A stretch of DNA of 64,000 nucleotides from DASXKD01 sp963762735 (GCA_963762735.1 CAVXMG010000025.1:409858-473857), one strand, 5' to 3'. Shown: positions 1 to 10,509, counted from the first letter of the stretch. The notes: generated by a model not told the origin, from the sequence alone. Program-made: numbers and translations.

Positions 1-937
1 GCGCCGACCCGCGCTTGGCGATCACCTCCTCGACCGGCGGCGAGGCGAGCAGCGGGACATCGGCCGGGGCGCCCCGGTCAAGCGGCGGCCCGAGGCTATC
101 CCGTTCCCCGGCCCGCTGTGCGGCCGTGACGAGGGGGAACTCCAGCGGCGCGCGATCGGTCGCGCCGACCGCGGCCGGGCCCGTCGCCTCGAGCGCGGGC
201 TCCCCCTCCCCCAGGCTGACCACCGCGACCGGAATCTCGTGTACCCGGTCCGCCCCGGCCAGCGCCGCCACCGGCACGTCGGGGAACCGGAGGTACGGCG
301 TCGCGGTCAGGCCGGCCGAGTCGGCGAGCGCCAGCATCTGGGCCAGCATCGTGCCGGCGTCCCAGTACACGTGCCGGTAGCCGCGTTCCCGGTAGCGCCA
401 CCCGGTGCGCCAAGGGACGCCAGTGACCACGATCGCCGGTGCACCGCCGCGCGGCGGCGGCCCGACCGCCACCAGCGCGTGGTCCAGCGGGTCGTACCAG
501 TGCACTCCGGCGGGGAGGGACCCGCCCTGCGGCACCGCGAGGTACAGCTCAAGCGGGAACCGGCCACCGGCGGATCCCGCCGCCCGGAACAGCCAGTTAC
601 CGAACGGCCGCGGCGAGATGCGCGCTACCCCGGCGGACAGGTGCAGCAGCCGGGAGAGCTGCGCCAGGTCCAGCCGGCCCGGCGCCACCTCCGCCGTGCC
701 CGCCAGCACGGCGAGCGCCGGCGCGGTGGTCGGCGGCAGGTCCCGTGGCAGTGACAGGCGGGGCAGTTCCTGCGCGTAGCGCTTGAAGAACCAGGGCAAG
801 CGGTCCATGTCGTTGGTACGGAGGTCCTGCACCACGCGCGGGTCGTCCGCGGGCAGGTCCCAGCGGTGACCGGGTGCGTAAGACGTCAGCCGGTGCAGTG
901 TCTGCGTCGCGGTCTCCACCCGGCCACTCTCCCGCAC
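1..937 (-). CDS. SagB-type (nitroreductase-fold) oxidoreductase, 3' end beyond window
   Basis: About 312 residues are visible before the frame runs off the left edge. The motifs are those of the SagB/ThcOx branch of the FMN nitroreductase fold: an LHRLTSY segment near residue 14, R118 followed by AAGSAGGRFPLELY (FMN-binding type), HWYDPLDHAL near residue 146, and HVYWDAGTML further on. SagB-type proteins oxidise azolines to azoles in RiPP pathways, but many homologues act elsewhere, so the substrate here is unknown. The GTG at 937 is the only start after the in-frame stop inside nthA, and no strong ribosome site precedes it. It lies 25 bp after nthA on the same strand, so it is probably the third gene of a nitrile hydratase operon, where a cobalt chaperone would be expected instead. 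Confidence 0.8.
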   Translation of the reverse strand, partial: MRESGRVETATQTLHRLTSYAPGHRWDLPADDPRVVQDLRTNDMDRLPWFFKRYAQELPRLSLPRDLPPTTAPALAVLAGTAEVAPGRLDLAQLSRLLHLSAGVARISPRPFGNWLFRAAGSAGGRFPLELYLAVPQGGSLPAGVHWYDPLDHALVAVGPPPRGGAPAIVVTGVPWRTGWRYRERGYRHVYWDAGTMLAQMLALADSAGLTATPYLRFPDVPVAALAGADRVHEIPVAVVSLGEGEPALEATGPAAVGATDRAPLEFPLVTAAQRAGERDSLGPPLDRGAPADVPLLASPPVEEVIAKRGSA

Positions 938-962
938 CGCCGGGGCGGCAAGCCAGCCCGGC

Positions 963-1556
963 TTACAGCCGGGCCACGCCGATCATCGAATCCCTGCTGA
1001 CCAGGCCGGCCAGGTCCGCCTCGGTCATCCCCTCGGTCCCCGCCGGGCGCTGCGGCAGCACCAGGTAACGCACTTCGGCGGAGGAGTCCCATACCCGGAT
1101 CTCGGTATCTTCGGGCAGCTCGCAGCCCATCTCGGCCAGCAGCACCCGGGGCTCGCGGACCATCCTGGCCCGGTACGGGGGATCCTTGTACCACGCGGGT
1201 GGCAGGCCCAGCGTGGGCCACGGGTAACAGGAGCACAGCGTGCACACGATCACGTTGTGCACGGCGGGCGTGTTCTCCACCACCACCATGTGGTGGCCTT
1301 CCGCGCCGCCGAAGCCGAGTTCGGCGATCGCGGCCGTGCCGTCGGCCAGCAGGCGCTGCTTGTACTGCGGGTCGGCCCAGGCCCGGGCCACCACCCTGGC
1401 CCCGTTCATCGGGCCGATCTCGGTTTCGTAGCGGTGGATGGTCTGGTCGATGAACCCCTCGGGGATCAGTCCCCGCTCGGTCAGCAACGCCTCAAGCGCC
1501 GCGACCCGCTGTTCCACCGGCGGCATCGCCGCCGGGCGATGCGCGCCCTCGCTCAT
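963..1556 (-). CDS. nthA: Cobalt-type nitrile hydratase alpha subunit
   Basis: 197 residues, the usual length. Nitrile hydratase hydrates nitriles to amides in the cytoplasm as an alpha-beta dimer. The metal-claw motif VCTLCSC lies at about residues 104-110 (C105, C108, S109, C110). Threonine in CTLC, rather than serine, marks the Co(III) form, and the following YPWP and LPPAWYK are also classical. The ATG at 1556 overlaps the end of nthB by four bases (ATGA), giving translational coupling. The beta-alpha order fits cobalt enzymes. Thiocyanate hydrolase gamma shares the claw, but the single full-length beta gene next door favours a nitrile hydratase. Confidence 0.95.
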   Translation of the reverse strand: MSEGAHRPAAMPPVEQRVAALEALLTERGLIPEGFIDQTIHRYETEIGPMNGARVVARAWADPQYKQRLLADGTAAIAELGFGGAEGHHMVVVENTPAVHNVIVCTLCSCYPWPTLGLPPAWYKDPPYRARMVREPRVLLAEMGCELPEDTEIRVWDSSAEVRYLVLPQRPAGTEGMTEADLAGLVSRDSMIGVARL

Positions 1557-2179
1557 GCCGGCTCCAGGTAGCTGTCCCACAGGTCCACGTGCACGCACAC
1601 GCCGTGCTGCCCGTCGGACCACAGTTCCGCGGCGTCGAACCGCACCGAGTAGGTCGGCTCGCGCCGCCGCGCGGTGCCGTGTGCCTCCACGTCGGGCACC
1701 GAATAGCTGCCGTCCAGCCGCACCACCACGCCGGTCTTGCCACGGATGTAGCGCGGGCAGCGGGTGTGCCCCGGCGGATGCCACTCGCGCACCCGGACCT
1801 GGTCACCGGCACGGAACCGGGGCTCGCTCAGGTCGGCCCCTGGGTCGGTGACCGGCGGCGCGAGCACCGGGCCGCTGAGCGGGAACGTTCCGCCCGCGTG
1901 CGCCTCAAGCTCCTCGCGGGTGAGAAGCCCGTGCTCGACGGCCAGGGTGGCCGCGGCGGTGAGCCAGTGCTCGTAGTAGCTCGACGTCAGGTAGTGCCCC
2001 GGGTCCATCCGCTCGATCGCGTGCCGGAACTCCCCGCCGTTGGGCTGCACCGCGCCAAGCACGACCTCCATGAGTGCCCGGGCCCGCCCCTCCCACTGCT
2101 CACCGAAGACCGGTTCCGCCGGGGCATGGTCAACCGGGCCGAAGCCCTGCATGCCGCCCAGGTCATGGATCCCGTCCAC
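1553..2179 (-). CDS. nthB: Nitrile hydratase beta subunit
   Basis: 208 residues. The N-terminus DGIHDLGGMQGFGPV is the signature start of beta subunits, so the GTG at 2179 is preferred over a TTG two codons upstream. The C-terminal barrel carries RFRAGDQVRVREWHPPGHTR and RYIRGKTGVV, the SH3-like fold that closes the active site over the alpha-subunit metal. It is the first gene of a minus-strand unit, with nthA overlapping its stop and a SagB-like gene after that. No separate activator (P14K/NhlE type) gene is visible, although one could lie beyond the left edge. Confidence 0.95.
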   Translation of the reverse strand: MDGIHDLGGMQGFGPVDHAPAEPVFGEQWEGRARALMEVVLGAVQPNGGEFRHAIERMDPGHYLTSSYYEHWLTAAATLAVEHGLLTREELEAHAGGTFPLSGPVLAPPVTDPGADLSEPRFRAGDQVRVREWHPPGHTRCPRYIRGKTGVVVRLDGSYSVPDVEAHGTARRREPTYSVRFDAAELWSDGQHGVCVHVDLWDSYLEPA

Positions 2180-2252
2180 CAGCAAGACTCTACTCGCCGG
2201 TCCCGTGGCACCCGAGTCCCGGCGCGGGCGGCCGGTACCCCCGGGAGCGTTC

Positions 2253-2264
2253 AGTATTGATACT
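2253..2264. promoter_or_regulatory. Small inverted repeat between nthB and the helicase gene
   Basis: AGTAT-TG-ATACT lies 74 bp upstream of nthB, in the 209-bp divergent gap shared with the helicase gene. It is one of the few AT-rich spots here and could be an operator or part of a promoter. No other gene or RNA is visible in the gap. The assignment rests on position and symmetry only. Confidence 0.25.
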
Positions 2265-2388
2265 CCCTAACGCCGGCCCGGGGCGGCCGGGAACCCGAGG
2301 CGCACGGGTGCCCGGGAACTTCCTTCCGGTTGCCCTGGCTCAGCGTGGCGGCCCGCCAGTGGCGGATGGCCTGGTTACATTCGTGTCT

Positions 2389-4400
2389 ATGTTCGAGTCG
2401 CCGGATGTGCTTGACGGGCTGAACGACGAGCAGCGCCAGGCGGTGGTGCATCCAGGCGGGCCGCTGCTCGTGCTGGCGGGGGCCGGTACCGGCAAGACCC
2501 GCACGCTGGTGACCCGGGCGGCCTGGCTGTGTGAGCAGGGCGTGGAGCCGTCCCGGATCCTGCTGCTGACCTTCACCCGGCGCGCCGCGGACGACATGCT
2601 GTCCCGCGCCGCCGGGTGGGCACGGCCGGCCAGCGGGCGGATCACCGGCGGCACCTTCCACGCGATCGCGCACCGGATCATCCGCCGGCACGCCGAGTCG
2701 TTCTCGCTGCCGCCGCAGTTCACGGTCATCGACCCGTCGGACGTGGCGGACCTGCTCGATGCCCGCCGGGCCGATCACGGCCTGACCAGCACCGGCCGGC
2801 GGGCGCCGCGGGCCGGGGTGTGCGCGGACATCTACACCCGGTGCGTGAACGCGCAGAAGCCCGTCACCGAGGTGGTGCGTGCCGATTTCCCCTGGTGCAC
2901 CGAGTACACCGCCCCGCTCGGCGAACTGTTCGGCGGCTATGTCGCGCACAAGCGCAGCCACGGCCTGGTCGACTTCGACGACCTGCTGCTGCTGTGGCGG
3001 GCCGCGCTTGCCGATCCCGCCGCCGGGCCGGTCCTGCGCGGCATGTTCGATGCGGTCCTCGTCGACGAGTACCAGGACGTCAACTCGGTCCAGGCCGACA
3101 TCGTGCGGCTGCTGATGCCCGAAGGCGGCTGCCTGACCTGCGTCGGCGACGACGCTCAGGCCATCTACGGCTTCCGCGGCGCCGACCCGCAGCACCTGCG
3201 GGAACTGGCGGCCACCTTCCCCGGCCTGACCGTGGTGCGGCTTGGCCGCAACTACCGGTCCAGGCAGGCGGTGCTCCGGCTGGCCAACGAGGTGCGCCCG
3301 CAGTCCTCCGGGCTGGAACTCGCGCTCACCGCCACCCGCGAGACCGGGGCCGCGCCGATGCTGGTGCGCTGCTACGACGAGGCGACGCAGGCGCGGGAGA
3401 TCTGCGCCCAGGTCCTGGCGGCCTGCGAGGCCGGCCTGGACCTGCGCGACCAGGCCGTGCTGGTCCGCGCGGCGCACCACAGCGACGTGCTGGAGATAGA
3501 GCTGACGGCTCGCGGCATCCCGTTCGTGAAGTACGGCGGGCTGCGCTTCACCGAGGCGGCCCACGTCAAGGACTTCCTCGCCGCCGCCCGTATCGTCGCC
3601 AATCCCGCCGACGACATCGCCTGGTTCCGGGTGCTGCGGCTGCACGAGGGCATCGGGGCGGCCAGCGCGCGCCGGGTCCTCGACGCGCTTGACCTGGCGG
3701 AACCTGGCCAGTTCGAGCGGTGGCCCGCTGCCGTCGGCGCCGCGCCGCGGCGGGCGCGGGAGCACCTGACCGCCACCATCACCGACCTGGCCAGCGCCGC
3801 GGCGGAGGACACGCCGCAGCGGGCAGCGGTGATCCTGGCCGCCCTGCAAAAGCCGCTGCGCGCCCGCTACCCCGACGCCGACATCCGCATCGCCGACCTG
3901 CAGCGGCTCGCCGACGCGGCCGCCAGCCGGCCGTCGCTGCACGACGCGCTCGTCGAGCTTGCGCTGGACCCGCCGGTGTCGGCCTCGGACTTCGCCGGGC
4001 CGCCCCGCCGCGACGAGGACTTCCTGGTCATCTCGACCATGCACTCGGCCAAGGGCCTCGAATGGCCGGTGGTGCACCTGCCCCATCTGGTCGACGGCGC
4101 CGTGCCCAGCGACATGGCACTGAGCTCCCCGGCGGGCTCGCCGAGGAACAGCGGCTGTTCTACGTCGCGGTCACCAGGGCCCGCGACCATCTCTACCTGT
4201 ACGCGCCGATGCGGCTGCACCACCACCGGCTCGCCACCGACGACCGGCACGGCTACGGGCAGCTGACCCGGTTCCTCGGCGCCGGCGCCCTGGCGGCGTG
4301 CGAGACCATCGAGGCCGCACCGCCCGTGCCGCTACTGCCCGCTACCGGCCAGATCCGCGCCCGCATCGACGCCGACCTCAGCTCGCTGTGGACCGGCTGA
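2389..4400 (+). CDS. UvrD/PcrA-family ATP-dependent DNA helicase (one frame break)
   Basis: About 670 residues after joining two frames. All superfamily 1 helicase motifs are present in order: GAGTGKT (Walker A), LLTFTRRAADDM (Ia), VDEYQDVN (Walker B), GDDAQAIYGFRG (III), LGRNYRS (IV), STMHSAKGLEW (V) and FYVAVTRARDHL (VI). It would unwind DNA 3'-5' in repair. The frame is lost at about 4134, where GCGGG-CTC appears to lack one G; motif VI and the C-terminus continue in the next frame to 4400. Without repair the protein stops at 4266 and loses motif VI. The start is the ATG of MFESPDVLDGLNDEQ, since this leads directly into the Q motif. Conserved codon use on both sides suggests a sequencing error rather than decay. 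Confidence 0.85.
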
Positions 4401-4461
4401 CCTGCGTACGCACAGTGACGAACTGCAGGCTGGCCAGTTCATTTGATTCCAAAGCGTTATC

Positions 4462-4520
4462 TGTCCGCATCTGATATCAAATGTCCGCGCGACTATAAGC
4501 TCCCTGCAAAGGAGGCGTCC
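4462..4520 (+). promoter_or_regulatory. Promoter region and ribosome site of the peptide ABC operon
   Basis: Two copies of TGTCCGC (4462 and 4482) flank the perfect palindrome TGATATCA (4472-4479). TATAAG at 4494-4499 is a plausible -10 element, and a strong AAGGAGG (4508-4514) precedes the ATG at 4523. The flanked palindrome looks like an operator. The same CTGATATCA 9-mer occurs upstream of the SPFH gene at 19191. Confidence 0.45.
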
Positions 4521-4522
4521 CG

Positions 4523-6263
4523 ATGAAATTTCCCCACACAATGACCATCGCGGCGCGCCGCAGGGCACGCCCGCTGTACAAGCTGAGCACCGGAGCAGCC
4601 GTCGCTGCCCTCGCTGTCACCGCCGCGGCATGCGGCGGGTCGACTCAGTCCTCCACCACGAGCACCCAGGGAGCCGCGCACAAGGGCGGCACGTTCACGA
4701 TCCTCGCCAACTCCGCGTTCGGCGTCGCCGACCCGGCGCAGAACTACACGCTGGAGGAGTGGCAGCTGCTGATCGACACGCACGACGGGCTGGTGGGCTT
4801 CGCGAAGGTGGGCGGCGTCCCCGGCACCAAGATCATCCCTGACCTGGCGACGTCCATCCCGGTGCCGACCAACGGCGGGAAGACCTATGTCTTCCACATC
4901 CGGCACGGGATCAAGTTCTCCAACGGCCAGACGCTCAAGCCCAGCGACTTCGTCACGACGTTCGAGCGGCAGTTCACCGTGCCCGGGCCGACCACGTTCT
5001 ACTCCGACATCGTGGGCGCGAGCAAGTGCAGCACCAAGGGCTGCGACCTGTCGAAGGGCGTGGTCGCCAACGACTCCGCCTACACGCTGACGCTCAACCT
5101 GACCGCGCCCGACCCGGAGCTGATGGATCAGCTTTCGCTGCCGTTCGCCTATGCGGTGCCGTCCGGCACTTCACCCAAGCTGACCGGCAACAACGTGCCG
5201 CCGGGCACCGGGCCGTACATGTGGAAGTCGTACAACCCGAACACGGCCGCCGTGCTGGTCCGCAACCCGTTACTTCCATGTCTGGAGCGCGCAGGCGCAG
5301 CCGGCCGGGTACCCGAACGAGATCATCGAGAAGTACGGGCTGCAGGTCTCCGACGAGGTCACCGAGGTGCTGAACGGCGAGGCCAATGAGGTGTTCGACG
5401 GCGACCAGATCCCGTCCGACCAGCTCAGCACGCTGAACAGCACGAAGTACGCGGGTCAGGTGCACGTGAATACGCTCACCGCCGACTGGTACTTCGCGCT
5501 GAACACCAAGCGCCCGCCGTTCAACAACGTGCTGGCCCGGCAGGCGATCAACTACGCGGCCAACCGCTCCGCCTACGTCAAGATCGCTGGCGGGCCGTCA
5601 CTGGCGGTGCCGACCTGCCAGATCCTGCCGCCGAACTTCCCCTCGTACGCGCCGTACTGCCCGTACACCTCGGGGACCAACCACACCAAGTGGACCGCGC
5701 CCGACATCGCCAAGGCCAAGCAACTCGTGCAGCAGTCGCACACCGCCGGCATGAAGGTGGTCGTGGACGGCACCAACGACCAGGTCGGCAAGGCCCTGGT
5801 CGAGCAGATGGTGTCGGACCTGAACGCGATCGGCTACAAGGCGTCCGCCCAGTTGCTGGCGGCCAGCATCCAGTACCCGTTCGTGCAGAACTCGTCGAAC
5901 TCGGCCAAGTGGAACGTCGGCTGGTCGGCCTGGTACCAGGACTACCCGGCGCCGTCTGACTTCCTGAACGTGCTGCTCGGCTGCGGGAGCATCCACCCGA
6001 ACAGCGACGCCAGCCCGAACATCGCCGCGTTCTGCGATCAGGCCATCCAGTCGAAGATCAACCAGGCCGAGGCGATGGGAGCGACCAACCCGAGCGGCGC
6101 CGCGGCGCTGTGGACGCAGGTCGACCACGCCGACACCAACGCGGCGCCCTGGGTGGACATGTACAACCCCAAGCAGATCGACGTCCTGTCCCACAACGTC
6201 CACGGTTACTCCTGGAACCCGCAGTGGTACATCCTCATCGACAGGCTCTGGCTCTCCTCCTAG
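4523..6263 (+). CDS. Peptide/nickel-family ABC transporter substrate-binding lipoprotein (one frame break)
   Basis: 579 residues once joined, typical for SBP_bac_5 (DppA/OppA-like) receptors. A basic N-terminus and hydrophobic core end in VTAAACGGS, so C37 should be lipidated and the protein anchored outside the membrane. Downstream come KGGTFTILANS, the usual domain entry, and FHIRHGIKFSNGQTLKPSDF. The frame breaks at 5270-5271 where an extra T splits NP from YFHVWSAQAQ; removing it restores one continuous protein. It has the best ribosome site of the operon. Two permease and two ATPase genes follow, so it captures peptides or similar solutes for the importer. Ligand specificity cannot be read from the sequence. 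Confidence 0.9.
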
Positions 6264-6292
6264 GACCAGGCAGGGCCCGCGAAGGGTAGCTG

Positions 6293-7344
6293 ATGGCCAC
6301 TCTCCTGGAGCAGGTCGAGGTTGACACGGGGTTGCGGTCGGCCGCTGGCCGGCCGCAACCCGTGGGCGCTGGCCGCCCGGCGGCTGTGGCGCAACCGCAT
6401 CGCGATGGCGGCGCTGCTGCTGTTCCTGGTCATCGTGGTGATGTGCCTGGCCGCGCCGCTGTACGCGCACGACGTGGCGCACGTGAACCCGTTCCCGCCG
6501 AACCTGAACGGGCACACGGTCGTGAACGGCAAGGTGGTCCCGGTGATGCAGCGGGGCGGCGGCATCCTGCAGCCTGGGCGAGACCCCGATCGGGCCCACC
6601 TGGGATCCCAGCCACTATTTCCTCGGCGCGGACAGCACAGGCCGTGATGTTGCCGCGCTGCTGCTGTACGGCGGGCGGAGTTCGCTGCTGATCGGCATCG
6701 GCGCCGCGGTGCTCTGCTCGCTGGTGGCCACCGTGGTCGCCCTGATCGCCGGTTTCTTCGGCGGCGTAACGGACTCGGTGGCGTCCCGCATCATGGACAT
6801 GATCTGGGCCTTCCCGGTGATACTTGCTGGCGATATGCATCGCGACCGAGCTGCTCACCCACTCCAGCGGGTTCCAGTTCGGGCCGGTGCACGTCGACGC
6901 GTCCAGCCTGTGGCTGCCCACGACTCATCATCGCGTTCATCTACATCCCGTACGTCTACCGCCCGATGCGCGGCCAGGTGCTGTCGGTGGTCAACAAGGA
7001 GTTCGTGGAGGCGGCGACCGCCCAGGGCGCGGGCAACACTGAGGCTGATCTTCTCCGAGATCCTGCCCAACGTGGTGTCCACGGTGATCGTGCTGCTGCC
7101 GCTGATGATCGCCACCACGATCCTGACCGAGTCGGCGCTTTCCTTCCTCGGCGTCGGCGTCCAGCCGCCGAACGTCAGCTGGGGAACGATCATCCAGGAC
7201 GGTACGGACCTGGTGTACACCCGGCCCTGGGTGACGATCGCCCCTGGGCTCATGATCCTGCTGACCGTGCTCTCGCTCAACGTGCTCGGGGACGGCGTCA
7301 GGGACGCCCTCGACCCGCGGGCCAAGCTGCGGGTGGAGGGCTAA
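6293..7344 (+). CDS. DppC-like ABC permease (five frame breaks)
   Basis: Repairing five +1 insertions (near 6344, 6574, 6835, 6923 and 7038) gives a 348-residue protein with an N-terminal membrane segment, a GADSTGRDV segment, several further membrane helices, and the EAA-loop region (VEAATAQGAGN). It ends in SFLGVGVQPPNVSWG and LGDGVRDALDPR, both hallmarks of DppC/OppC permeases. As written, no frame encodes more than a fragment. All conserved motifs survive on both sides of each break with no internal stop in the joined frame, which argues for sequence error, though a recently broken gene would look the same. The ATG at 6293 follows GAAGGGTAGCTG, 29 bp after the lipoprotein gene. Confidence 0.8.
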
Positions 7345-7377
7345 GTGATCAGCCGGGCGAGGCGAGGGCCGGCCGTC

Positions 7378-8351
7378 ATGCTGACGTTCATCATCCGGCG
7401 CCTGCTGTGGTCCGTGCTGGTCATGTTCGTGATCACGGTGGTCGTGTTCATCATCTTCTTCAAGACGCCGGGCGTCGACCCGGCCCGCGCCCTCGCGGGC
7501 CGCAGCCCGAACCCGCAGACCCTGGCGGAGATCCGGGCACAGCTCGGGCTCGGCCGGCCGTTCCCGATCGAGTACGGCCTCATGATGAAGAAGATCTTCA
7601 TCACCCGGGATCTGGTGTCCTACTCCAACCAGGGCGTGCGGGTGGTCCAGGAGGTCTTCGCGGCCACCCCCGCGACCCTGTCGCTCGTCTTCGGCGCCGC
7701 GGTGCTCTGGGTGGTGATGGCGATCGCGGTAGGGATCGCCGCTGCGCTGCTGCGGGGCACGGTCTTCGATCCGCTGCTGATGGTCGTCGCCCTCGTCGGC
7801 GTCTCCGCGCCGGTCTTCTGGGTGGGCCAGATCGCCAACTTGCTCTCTCAGGGGACCCTGCACGAGCACGTTCCTGTTCAGCTGGGTGCCGCCGCTCGGC
7901 TACACGCCATTCACTCCAGAGCCCGGAGTTGTGGTTCAAGGGGCTGGTGATCCCGTGGATCACGCTGTCGATCCTGTACATCGGCTTCTACGGGCGCGTG
8001 CTGCGCGCCAATCTTCTTGAGGTGCAGAACGAGGACTACGTCCGGACCGCCCGCGCGAAGGGAATCAGCGAACGGCGGGTGCTGCTACGGCACACGCTGC
8101 GGACATCGATGATCACGTTCGTGAGTCTGTTCGGGCTCGACTTCGCCGTCCTGGTGGCCGGGGGCGCTCTGCTCACCGAAGTGGTGTTCGGCATCCACGG
8201 GGTCGGCTACCTCACGTGGCAGGCCCTGGAGAACCTCGACCTGCCGACAATCATGGCGACCACGATCTACGGCGCGTTCTTCATCGTGCTGATCAACGCC
8301 CTCGTGGACATCGCCTATGCCTGGCTCGACCCGAGGATCCGGCCCACATGA
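7378..8351 (+). CDS. DppB-like ABC permease (two frame breaks)
   Basis: 323 residues after removing extra bases near 7872 and 7913. The N-terminus LTFIIRRLLWSVLVMFVIT is the standard first helix of DppB/OppB. The segment ARAKGISERRVLLRHTLR is the EAA loop that contacts the ATPases, and VFGIHGVGYLTWQAL lies near the C-terminus. An upstream GTG at 7345 is an alternative start, with GGAGGG just before it. The stop overlaps the ATPase start as ATGA at 8348-8351, so the genes are translationally coupled. The order permease C then permease B is the reverse of the commonest dpp arrangement. Confidence 0.82.
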
Positions 8352-9361
8352 CGGCCGAGCCGCTGCTCGAGGTGCGTGACCTCAAGGTCTCCTTCCGCAC
8401 CGACGACGGGATCGTCAAGGCGGTCGACGGCGTGTCACTATCCCTGTCGGAGGGCGAGACGCTGGGCATCGTGGGCGAATCCGGGTCCGGCAAGAGCGTG
8501 ACCATGATGTCGGTGATGCGGCTGATCAACGACCCGAACGCGCGCTTCGAGGGCGAGGTGCTCTACAAGGGCCGCGACCTGATGAAGCTCGCCCAGGACC
8601 AGATCCGCGGGATCCGGGGCGCGGGAATCGCCATGATCTTCCAGGACCCGATGACCTCGCTCAACCCCGTCTACCGGGTGGGCTGGCAGATCGAGGAGCA
8701 GGTCCGGGAGCACGAGAAGATCTCCAAGCAGGCTGCCCATGCCCGCGCCGTCGAACTGCTGACCGCGGTCGGCATCCCGCAGGCCGGCGACCGCGTCAAC
8801 GACTACCCGCACCAGTTCTCCGGCGGCATGCGGCAGCGGGTGATGATCGCGATGGCGCTGTCCTGCAGCCCGGACATCCTGATCGCGGACGAGCCGACCA
8901 CCGCCCTGGACGTGACGATCCAGGCGCAGATCCTCGGCCTGATCAGGAAGCTCAAGGATGAGTTCGGCACCGCCGTCGTGCTGATCACGCACGACCTGGG
9001 GGTGGTGGCCGACCTCGCCGACCGGATCGCGGTGATGTACGCGGGCCGGATCATCGAGAAAGGCACCCGCAGGGACATCTTCTACGACCCGCAGCATCCC
9101 TACACCTGGGGCCTGCTCGGGTCGATCGCCCGGCTGGACCGGCCCAAGCCCAGGCGGCTCGCGGCCATTCCCGGCCTGCCGCCCTCGCTGCTCCGCCTGC
9201 CCGAGGGGTGCGCGTTCGGTCCCCGCTGCGGGCACCGCTTCGCGCTCTGCGACCAGCGCCCGGACCTGCTGGACAAGGTCGGCGACGGGCACCTCGACGC
9301 CTGCCATCTCGACACCGGCAGAAGCGGGAACTGCGGGAGACCACCATCCATCCGGAGCTGA
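8348..9361 (+). CDS. DppD-like oligopeptide ABC ATPase
   Basis: 337 residues as read. Walker A is GESGSGKS, the signature is FSGGMRQRVMIA, Walker B is ILIADEPTTALD, and the H-loop lies in LITHDLGVV. The C-terminal GCAFGPRCGHRF and CDQRPDLL cysteines are the iron-sulfur-like oligopeptide ATPase tail (oligo_HPY). It pairs with the next gene to drive import. The last residues look abnormal: supplying one base near 9320 would change the end to KRELRETTIHPELIEEAT with a stop at 9378, overlapping the next GTG by four bases. That coupling suggests a single-base deletion rather than the written stop at 9361. Confidence 0.92.
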   Translation: MTAEPLLEVRDLKVSFRTDDGIVKAVDGVSLSLSEGETLGIVGESGSGKSVTMMSVMRLINDPNARFEGEVLYKGRDLMKLAQDQIRGIRGAGIAMIFQDPMTSLNPVYRVGWQIEEQVREHEKISKQAAHARAVELLTAVGIPQAGDRVNDYPHQFSGGMRQRVMIAMALSCSPDILIADEPTTALDVTIQAQILGLIRKLKDEFGTAVVLITHDLGVVADLADRIAVMYAGRIIEKGTRRDIFYDPQHPYTWGLLGSIARLDRPKPRRLAAIPGLPPSLLRLPEGCAFGPRCGHRFALCDQRPDLLDKVGDGHLDACHLDTGRSGNCGRPPSIRS

Positions 9362-9374
9362 TCGAGGAGGCTAC

Positions 9375-10509
9375 GTGACGGCAGGCTCCGCGGCTTCGCC
9401 GGATTCCGCGGCCGCCCTGGGCCCGGTGGCCGGGACAGGTTCCGTGGCGGCCCCGGATCCTGCCGCGGGTGCCGCCGGCCCGGCCCCCGGGAACGGTGAG
9501 GTGCTGCTGCGGGCCGAGCACGTCAAGAAGTACTTCCCGGTCCGCAAGGGGATCCTGCTCCAGCGCGAGATAGCCCGGGTGCACGCGGTGGACGACGTCA
9601 GCTTCGAACTCCGCGCCGGGGAGACGCTCGGGCCTGGTCGGGGAGTCGGGGTGCGGCAAGTCCACCCTGGCCCGGTGCATCGCCCGGCTGTTCCCGCTGA
9701 GCGGCGGCTCTATCGTGTTCGAGGGCCGCGACATCTCCAGGCTGTCCCGGCGCCAGCTCCGGCCGGTGCGCCGTGACCTGCAGATGGTGTTCCAGGACCC
9801 GTACGCCTCGCTCAACCCGCGCAAGCGCGTCGGCACGGTCATCGCCGACCCGCTGCGGATCCACCGCTGGGGCAGCCGGGAGCAGATCAAGCGGCGGGTG
9901 GGCGAACTGCTCGAACTCGTGGGCCTGTCACCGGAGCACGTGAACCGCTACCCGCACGAGTTCTCCGGCGGCCAGCGGCAGCGGATCGGCGTTGCCCGGG
10001 CCCTGGCCCTGCACCCGAGGCTCGTCATCGCGGACGAGCCGGTGTCGGCCCTGGACGTCTCGATCCGCGCGCAAGTGATCAACCTGCTCGACGACCTGCA
10101 GGACGAGCTGAACCTGACCTACATCTTCATCGCCCACGACCTCGGCGTGGTGCGGCACGTGTCCGACCGGATCGCGGTGATGTACCTCGGCAAGATCGTG
10201 GAGATCTCACCGGCCGAGGATCTGTACAAGCGCCCGATCCACCCCTATACCGAGGCGCTGCTGTCCGCGGTGCCGATCCCGGACCCCGACCTGTCCGAGC
10301 AGCGCACGCAGATCGTGCTCGAAGGCGACGTGCCCAGCCCCATCTCGCCGCCGACCGGGTGCCGCTTCCACACCCGCTGCCGGTACGCGACACAGATCTG
10401 CACCGACCAGGAGCCGCCGCTGGTGGCACACGGGAACGACGGTCACATGGCGGCCTGCCACCACCCGCTGAACGCCGACCGGGCCGCTACGGCAGATCCG
10501 CGCCCATAG
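9375..10509 (+). CDS. DppF-like oligopeptide ABC ATPase (one frame break)
   Basis: 377 residues when joined. An alanine/proline-rich leader of about 40 residues precedes LLRAEHVKKYFPVRKG. The frame breaks near 9634, inside Walker A, where GGG-C-CTG carries one extra base; the repaired motif reads GLVGESGCGKST. The signature FSGGQRQRIGVA, Walker B LVIADEPVSALD and IAHDLGVVRHVSDRIAVMY follow, with the oligo_HPY cysteine tail at the end. As written the ATPase would be inactive. The 3' end overlaps the convergent frnE-like gene by 23 bp. This is the last gene of the importer operon. Confidence 0.87.

Noticed and set aside
6293..7344. Programmed ribosomal frameshifting as the explanation for the broken permease
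   Set aside because: Five slips in one gene, and similar single slips in a dozen unrelated genes, are not plausible as recoding. No common stimulatory structure is visible. Kept only as a remote alternative.
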